DNA of 9,881 bases from Nitrosopumilales archaeon (GTDB lineage Archaea > Thermoproteota > Nitrososphaeria > Nitrososphaerales > Nitrososphaeraceae). Each line of letters starts with the position of its first letter. Within the stretch, counting starts at the first letter, position 1. Location of the stretch: NCBI GenBank assembly GCA_009665115.1, contig WJXE01000051.1, positions 1 to 9,881 on the forward strand. Direction: 5' to 3'. The translations under genes and the position numbers were made by a program. Positions 5,649 through 9,881 of this stretch are shown here, one piece after another. Below the pieces are notes generated by a model that was not told the DNA's origin, ran no database searches, and worked only from the letters and a program-made list of their open reading frames with translations.

Positions 5649-5745
5649 GATTGTTACTAGATAGATCTCGCTGCCACATGGCCATGCAGTATTAATTAGG
5701 TAATGATAGCAGTATTTTTTTGCCGCTAATTCAAGCTACAAATAC

Positions 5746-5753
5746 CAATATAC
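5746..5753 (+). promoter_or_regulatory. Candidate BoxA for reductase-rhodanese operon
   Basis: CAATATAC is about 26 nt before 5776, giving an 8-nt leader ahead of GTG 5784. A more AT-rich candidate, AAAAATATATGG (5766-5776), would start transcription near 5796 and instead favour the in-frame GTG at 5799. The two possibilities cannot be separated from sequence alone. Confidence 0.3.
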
Positions 5754-5783
5754 ATCGTTTCCACAAAAAATATATGGTTTGAT

Positions 5784-7637
5784 GTGGCTGATTACAACGT
5801 GAAGACCACAGGCAATACTGGCCCTATACAAAAGGGTGTTTCTCGCCCAAAACCAAATCCAAAGTGGGGTAGGGAAGAGGAATCTGAAATGTTCGCTCAA
5901 AATGTTAAACATTTCAGACAAAAAAAGCTTTCTGATGACGATTTTCGTCGTTTTAGATTGCAGCACGGTGCATATGGGTCCAGGTTGCAGATGAATTATA
6001 GCATGATCAGGATCAAAGTGCCTAGCGGTGAGGTCAACCCAGAACAGCTTGAAAAGATTGCAAGTTTATCCGAGGCATTCTCGATTGGTTCGGCTCATGT
6101 TTCTACTCGCCAGAATATTCAACTACATTGGGTACAACTGGAAGATGTTAGTGAGGTAATGACGGGACTGGTTGAGGCAGGTCTGACAACAAGAGAAGCT
6201 TGTGGCAATACAGTCAGAAATGTAATGTGCAGTCACTTCGCAGGTGTCTGTCCAGACGAAAAATTTGACGCTACTCCCTATGCCAAAGCAATTGCACGTT
6301 TCTTCATAAGAAATCCAATGTGCCAGAATCTTCCACGCAAGTTCAAGATTAATTTTGCGTGCTGCGACAACCATGGGTTAGCACGAATTGCAGATATTGG
6401 TTTGATACCCGAAATCAAGGATGAGAAGCGGGGATTCAAAATCTACCTAGGTGGAGGTTTGGGTGCTGCGTCATTTATAGGCCACCTATTAGAGGACTTT
6501 ACACCAGAGAACAAACTCCTTTCTACATGCATGGCAACTATCAGACTTTTTGATAGACATGGCAACCGTGAAAACATGGCAAGAAACAGGATGCGTTACC
6601 TCGTTCACGAAATAGGATGGGATAAATTCCAAAAGATGGTTCTCAAGGAACGCTCGATAGTCGAAATGACTACCGCGAGTTATACGTCCAAACTTTTTGA
6701 CGTTAGAGCCGAAGAGGAAACGAGGCCCTTTCCCAAGGCAGTAAATGCCAAGATGGTTAAACTACCTATGCTAAATGAAAGAGTAACTCTGGAAAGTCCT
6801 GCATATGAAAGATGGTTACATAGTAACGTGGTTCCCCAAAAGCAGGACGGATATTTCACAGCATTTATAACCTTAGCAGCAGGCGATATTACAGCCAACC
6901 AACTCCGAATATTAGCAGGAGCGATCCGTGAATTCTCTGCAGAAGGAACCGCTAGGAACACGCCGCAGCAAAACCTTGCAATCCGCTATATACAGGCTGT
7001 TGATTTGCCAGACTTTTATAGTAGACTAGGTTCGATTGGCTTGGCAAATCCAGGAGCTTTAACAATCGCGTCTGCAGTTGGCTGTTCTGGGACTACCTCT
7101 TGTAATTTAGCAATCACAAATTCCCACAGACTGGCAAAAGAAGTCGAGTACAAGTTTTTGGAATTAGGACTTGATACTGATGATAGCCTGAGGGATTCTA
7201 CCATAAAGATCAGCGGATGTCCAAACTCTTGTGGGCAACACGAGATCGCAACAATCGGATTCTTCGGTGGTGCATCAAGAATCGGACCCACTATGGCTCC
7301 TACTTACACAATGCTATTTGGCGGAAGCGCAGCAGAACAAAGTGAGTTGGGTAAGGCAATCATGCGAGTGCCAGCAAAGCGCGTTATAGATACAATTCGC
7401 AAGATAATCGAAATATACAAACAAGAACGGTCTGACTCCGAAACATTGAATCAGTGGATCAATAAAATTGTGAGGGGCGAAGGGACAGGTAGCGTAAGGA
7501 ATATTGAAAATATGAAAGCATCACTCACCCCAGTTATGCAATTACTTCCAGTAGACCAAGACCCAGAAGTGTATAGTGATTATGGTAGTGATGCAAGATT
7601 CTCAGCGAAGACTGCCAAAGGAGAATGTGCAGCATAA
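5784..7637 (+). CDS. Ferredoxin-type siroheme [4Fe-4S] nitrite/sulfite reductase
   Basis: The 617-residue protein carries both pseudo-symmetric nitrite/sulfite reductase halves. The cluster/siroheme cysteines are complete: C434-x5-C440 (GCSGTTSC) and C479-x3-C483 (GCPNSCG). The first ferredoxin-like half ends in HVSTRQNIQLHW (R109 in the siroheme-contacting TRQ motif), followed by ACGNTVRNVMC (C140, C149); the second contains TARNTPQQNLAIRYI. It performs six-electron reduction of sulfite to sulfide or nitrite to ammonia with reduced ferredoxin. Substrate cannot be read from sequence; ACGNTVRNVMC and the rhodanese 6 nt downstream favour sulfite. The C-terminal 60 residues end in KGECAA, with a penultimate-region cysteine (C615). 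The start is GTG 5784; GTG 5799 and ATG 5889 are alternatives. Several dyads upstream suggest regulation. Confidence 0.9.
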   Translation: MADYNVKTTGNTGPIQKGVSRPKPNPKWGREEESEMFAQNVKHFRQKKLSDDDFRRFRLQHGAYGSRLQMNYSMIRIKVPSGEVNPEQLEKIASLSEAFSIGSAHVSTRQNIQLHWVQLEDVSEVMTGLVEAGLTTREACGNTVRNVMCSHFAGVCPDEKFDATPYAKAIARFFIRNPMCQNLPRKFKINFACCDNHGLARIADIGLIPEIKDEKRGFKIYLGGGLGAASFIGHLLEDFTPENKLLSTCMATIRLFDRHGNRENMARNRMRYLVHEIGWDKFQKMVLKERSIVEMTTASYTSKLFDVRAEEETRPFPKAVNAKMVKLPMLNERVTLESPAYERWLHSNVVPQKQDGYFTAFITLAAGDITANQLRILAGAIREFSAEGTARNTPQQNLAIRYIQAVDLPDFYSRLGSIGLANPGALTIASAVGCSGTTSCNLAITNSHRLAKEVEYKFLELGLDTDDSLRDSTIKISGCPNSCGQHEIATIGFFGGASRIGPTMAPTYTMLFGGSAAEQSELGKAIMRVPAKRVIDTIRKIIEIYKQERSDSETLNQWINKIVRGEGTGSVRNIENMKASLTPVMQLLPVDQDPEVYSDYGSDARFSAKTAKGECAA

Positions 7638-7643
7638 CTTATT

Positions 7644-8510
7644 ATGACAATAGAAAACGCATCCGGATCGAAAACCGATACGGAGGAAGACATCGTTGTA
7701 ACTAACGAGAATCACAATTTTCAACTTCCGATAATCTGCAATGCAGACACATTACGTATGTTGATCAGAAAAGACGGAGTGCGTGTGGTGGATGTCCGTA
7801 AAACAGAAGAATACCAACAAGAACACATACCTAGTGCAGTTTCACTCCCGCTTGCACAGTTACTAGAGAAAGACATACCTAGTGCGATCCTGGATCTTTT
7901 ACAAAATTTAGGGATATCAGATAAAATGCCGGTTGTGATCTATGATAATACGTTTGGCGCACTTGCAGCTAGAGTCGCTTGGTCTTTTCAATACATAGGG
8001 CATCCAAATACTGCATTGCTTGAAATGACATTCAGTCAATGGAAAAACTTAGGACTAGAAATAGAGACGAAAATTAATTCTTTTCCAATGAAAAAACATT
8101 CACTAACTATAAATCACAGCATTCATGCAGATGCATCTTATGTCGAGGCTGCAAAGGAACAGCCAAACAAGATACTTATAGATTCAAGGGAGCGGCTGAA
8201 CTTTCTGACTGAACATATTCCTAAAGCCAAAAACATTCCATATACAATGCTTGGGTCTAATGGGAGCATTTTGCGCAGCCCAGAAGAGATAAGGCGGTAT
8301 ATTGAAAATAGAGGTATCCCGGTTGATGCTGAAATTATTACATATTGTGGCAGTGTTGGAACATTATCGGGTCTAACATATTATGCGCTTAAGTTAGCAG
8401 GGATAGAAAATGTAAAGCTTTATTCGAAGTCGTTCAGAGAGTGGAAGTCTCTGGGAAAACCGAAGGAAGAATTTAAGGACGCAAACTATTGGGACCTCTC
8501 AGCAGATTAG
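7644..8510 (+). CDS. Tandem-domain rhodanese sulfurtransferase
   Basis: The 288-residue cytoplasmic protein has two rhodanese domains, like thiosulfate:cyanide or 3-mercaptopyruvate sulfurtransferases. Domain 1 (about 33-138) has VRVVDVRKTEEYQQEHIPSA, but the active-loop cysteine position reads IYDNTFGALAAR, with D101 instead of Cys, so it should be inactive. Domain 2 (about 155-280) has ILIDSRERLNFLTEHIPKA and the catalytic loop TYCGSVGTLSG with C235, followed by NVKLYSKSFREWKSLGKP. An inactive N-terminal and active C-terminal domain is the normal arrangement of this family. The ATG is 6 nt after the reductase stop, so the two are one operon. Likely roles are handling sulfane sulfur around sulfite reduction or supplying sulfur for cofactors. 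The substrate is not determined; the CGSVGT loop differs from the classical CRxGxx loop. Confidence 0.92.
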   Translation: MTIENASGSKTDTEEDIVVTNENHNFQLPIICNADTLRMLIRKDGVRVVDVRKTEEYQQEHIPSAVSLPLAQLLEKDIPSAILDLLQNLGISDKMPVVIYDNTFGALAARVAWSFQYIGHPNTALLEMTFSQWKNLGLEIETKINSFPMKKHSLTINHSIHADASYVEAAKEQPNKILIDSRERLNFLTEHIPKAKNIPYTMLGSNGSILRSPEEIRRYIENRGIPVDAEIITYCGSVGTLSGLTYYALKLAGIENVKLYSKSFREWKSLGKPKEEFKDANYWDLSAD

Positions 8511-8541
8511 ACAGACTTGGTACCGCAACCGCTAGCACCTA

Positions 8542-8601
8542 ACCAACTGCCCCTGCCAAAGTAGTTTATCCTCTGAAGGCTTTTCAGAAGGTAAAGTTGG
8601 T
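8542..8601 (+). ncRNA. Candidate structured RNA or 3'-UTR hairpin
   Basis: ACCAACT (8542-8548) pairs perfectly with AGTTGGT (8595-8601). Nested inside, TTATCCTCTGAA (8566-8577) pairs with TTCAGAAGGTAA (8583-8594) with one G-U and one mismatch around a GGCTT loop. The right arm is continuous for 19 nt; the left arm is interrupted by a 17-nt bulge (8549-8565). The trinucleotide ACA follows one base after the stem (8603-8605). It lies 32 nt after the rhodanese stop and 150 nt before dtdA. It could be a 3'-end structure of the reductase operon or an independent small RNA. No kink-turn motif is visible, which counts against a standard archaeal H/ACA guide. No known family is recognised. Confidence 0.35.
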
Positions 8602-8682
8602 CACATCCCAGACTTCTAGTGGCTCATTAACCAATTGATTTTGGTGAGGAGCAACTCCAAAGCGCGAGTATTCTCTATTCTG

Positions 8683-8708
8683 TGAACATTAAACGAATGT
8701 TTTGTTCA
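8683..8708. repeat. Nested inverted repeats upstream of dtdA promoter
   Basis: TGAACA (8683-8688) pairs with TGTTCA (8703-8708), and AACATT (8685-8690) pairs with AATGTT (8696-8701) across AAACG. They end 9 bp before the proposed BoxA, where an activator or an initiation factor contact could lie. Chance occurrence in AT-rich DNA is possible. Confidence 0.35.
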
Positions 8709-8717
8709 TAATGACTA

Positions 8718-8726
8718 TCTAAATAT
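8718..8726 (+). promoter_or_regulatory. BoxA promoter for dtdA
   Basis: TCTAAATAT is close to the archaeal TTTAWATA consensus. Its centre (8722) predicts initiation near 8748, 4 nt before ATG 8752. TTATATTTTT at 8733-8742 is too near the ATG to serve as its promoter. Confidence 0.45.
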
Positions 8727-8751
8727 CGGTGGTTATATTTTTGTAATAATT

Positions 8752-9570
8752 ATGGAGCGCCGTTATTATACAATTGTTGCTTCGAAGGAGGATGTGGCAA
8801 GCATGACGATGGCAAACTATTTGATAAACAACCGATCTTTTTCACGAGAAACAAATACCAATTTCCTTCAGTCAAAGCACCATCAAAGTATCAAACTCCA
8901 TGTTTCCGATAGAAGCTTGCTCTATCTTGAAGATCTAGACGAAAACTATCCTGATTCGATAGCATTTATTTTTCTTTCAATGCACAGGTCACACAAAGGA
9001 GTCCCCACTCTAACTTGTCATTGTACAGGCAATTATGGTGGAAATCCGTATGGCGGAAATCCCAGAGAACTGGGTATAGCTTATCCATATTTGCAAAAGC
9101 AGTATCTAAGGACCATCGTGACCCTGAGGGCGTTAATTCCAGGGTACGACGTCGTCATCGAATCAAGCCATCATGGACCAACCTCATTAAAAAAACCAGT
9201 CCTTTTCATCGAGATTGGATCAACGGAAAGCCAATGGACCGATAGAAATAGTAGTTCGGTTGTATGTGAGTCTATATTAAAAGTAATTGACAACGGTCTA
9301 GGATCTTGTGAAAAGGTAGCAATCGGTTTGGGTGGAACACATTATCCTATGAAATTTAATAAATTGCTGTTGGAGTCAGAATATGGTCTTGCTGCAGTTG
9401 CCGCCAAACATAACCTGGAGTCGATTGATAAAAATATGTTAGATCAAATGATTATCAAGAGCGTAGAAAAAGTTACTCATGTAATAGTTGACTGGAAAGG
9501 ACTTGGAAGTGAGAAAACCAGAATAATGGAGCTAATAGGAAGCACAGGGCTTGATATTGTGAGAGTTTGA
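8752..9570 (+). CDS. dtdA: D-aminoacyl-tRNA deacylase, archaeal/GEK1 type
   Basis: The 272-residue protein matches the archaeal and plant GEK1/DtdA (DTD2) deacylase, which hydrolyses D-amino acids from mischarged tRNA and is unrelated to bacterial DTD. Motifs occur in family order: HRSHKGVPTLTCHCTGN (78-94), GGNPRELGIA (about 101-110), ESSHHGPT (137-144), EIGSTESQW (154-162) and GGTHYP (194-199). Length is typical. CHCTGN carries cysteines where many relatives have VH-PGN, a modest variation. ATG 8752 agrees with BoxA at 8718-8726 for a nearly leaderless message. It is monocistronic on present evidence: 241 nt separate it from the rhodanese and 150 nt from the Nudix gene, which has its own ribosome-binding site. 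Confidence 0.93.
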   Translation: MERRYYTIVASKEDVASMTMANYLINNRSFSRETNTNFLQSKHHQSIKLHVSDRSLLYLEDLDENYPDSIAFIFLSMHRSHKGVPTLTCHCTGNYGGNPYGGNPRELGIAYPYLQKQYLRTIVTLRALIPGYDVVIESSHHGPTSLKKPVLFIEIGSTESQWTDRNSSSVVCESILKVIDNGLGSCEKVAIGLGGTHYPMKFNKLLLESEYGLAAVAAKHNLESIDKNMLDQMIIKSVEKVTHVIVDWKGLGSEKTRIMELIGSTGLDIVRV

Positions 9571-9590
9571 AATCAGGAAAATAAATTGAC

Positions 9591-9600
9591 ATATAAAAAA
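9591..9600 (+). promoter_or_regulatory. BoxA-like promoter ahead of Nudix gene leader
   Basis: ATATAAAAAA follows the dtdA stop by 20 nt and predicts initiation near 9620. That would give the Nudix gene an unusually long leader of about 100 nt containing two tiny frames (ATG 9635, 14 codons; ATG 9664, 10 codons). CTATTATGG near 9685-9693 is an alternative closer promoter. Confidence 0.35.
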
Positions 9601-9707
9601 TCTAGGTTATGGATTTTAACAGTAGTATTGCCTTATGAACGAAACTAAAAACATACACCCAACATGCTCGGGGAAATGAAAGTACTATTATGGTAGCGAG
9701 ACTAGGA

Positions 9708-9713
9708 GAGGTG
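9708..9713 (+). promoter_or_regulatory. Strong Shine-Dalgarno for Nudix gene
   Basis: GAGGTG is complementary to the archaeal 16S rRNA 3' end (ATCACCTCC) and ends 7 nt before ATG 9721. It is the best ribosome-binding site in the window, where most genes appear leaderless or coupled, and it fixes the Nudix start. Confidence 0.6.
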
Positions 9714-9720
9714 GGAGAAT

Positions 9721-9881
9721 ATGGCTAGAAAGGAACCAAAAAATAGGGTGGATATAATAACAGTTTTTTTAGAGCACGACAAAAAAATTCTAATCCTCAA
9801 ACGCAGCCAGAAAGTTAAAACAATGAAGACAAAATGGGGTGGCATAAGTGGATATATCGAGCAGGAGGAGCCGGTAAGACG
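9721..9881 (+). CDS. Nudix hydrolase, N-terminal part (runs off window)
   Basis: The first 53 residues are visible before the window ends. After a short basic N-terminus, VDIITVFLEHDKKILILKRS forms the first strands of a Nudix fold, and KWGGISGYIEQEEPVR enters the Nudix box: G44-x5-E50 fits the opening GX5E of GX5EX7REUXEEXGU. The metal-binding REUXEE part lies beyond the edge, so catalytic competence cannot be judged. Nudix enzymes hydrolyse nucleoside diphosphates linked to another group; the substrate cannot be inferred here. The WGGISGYIE form is what archaeal Nudix proteins of this general type show. Start choice rests on GAGGTG 7 nt upstream. Confidence 0.85.
   Translation, partial: MARKEPKNRVDIITVFLEHDKKILILKRSQKVKTMKTKWGGISGYIEQEEPVR

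Noticed and set aside
7030..7040. GGTTCGATTGG resembling a tRNA B box
   Set aside because: It sits inside the reductase coding sequence, lacks the following CC, and has no acceptor, D-arm or anticodon arm around it.
9015..9245. Rightward 76-codon frame inside dtdA
   Set aside because: It is an out-of-frame shadow of the deacylase, whose motifs run continuously through this stretch.
1..9881. CRISPR arrays, insertion sequences, defence systems or integrated elements
   Set aside because: No spaced repeats, transposase or integrase motifs, target-site duplications or tRNA-end attachment sites are visible; gene content is conserved housekeeping.

Overview
The window reads as a mesophilic ammonia-oxidising-type archaeon of the Nitrososphaerota (Thaumarchaeota). 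The grounds are an archaeal NAC homologue with a UBA tail, an archaeal zinc-ribbon MBF1, archaeal Trm56, a GEK1/DtdA-type deacylase, an AbrB-PhoU fusion regulator, AT-rich BoxA-like promoters placed about 26 nt before start codons (leaderless messages), and moderately AT-rich, densely packed genes. Genus is not decided.

Layout. 1-790: a leftward RuvC/RNase H-like protein of unknown role whose coding frame runs upstream of its first ATG. 791-1105: no recognisable gene. 1106-1946: leftward pair of a PUA-domain protein followed by aNAC, with a near-perfect palindrome over the start of the first gene. 1947-2058: divergent promoter region. 2059-5238: rightward run of AbrB-PhoU regulator, MBF1, HflX and Trm56; HflX and Trm56 overlap as CTGA if Trm56 starts at CTG. 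5239-5783: a long intergenic stretch with a GC-richer segment of uncertain nature and several dyad elements, including an 18-bp tandem repeat carrying two operator-like dyads. 5784-8510: a siroheme-[4Fe-4S] nitrite/sulfite reductase and a two-domain rhodanese, 6 nt apart. 8511-8751: a strong RNA-hairpin candidate, then the dtdA promoter. 8752-9570: D-aminoacyl-tRNA deacylase. 9721-end: start of a Nudix protein with a classical Shine-Dalgarno sequence.

Two themes emerge. Translation and its quality control dominate (aNAC at the exit tunnel, MBF1 and HflX on ribosomes, Trm56 on tRNA, DtdA on mischarged tRNA, a PUA RNA-binding protein). In the middle sits a two-gene assimilatory reductase/sulfurtransferase operon, more easily read as sulfur than nitrogen metabolism in an ammonia oxidiser. 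The most unusual signals are the apparent lack of ATG/GTG/TTG starts at the conserved N-termini of two genes (Trm56 and the RuvC-like protein), the palindrome at 1938-1969, the tandem dyads at 5564-5606, and the hairpin at 8542-8601. No CRISPR array, insertion sequence, tRNA or rRNA was seen.
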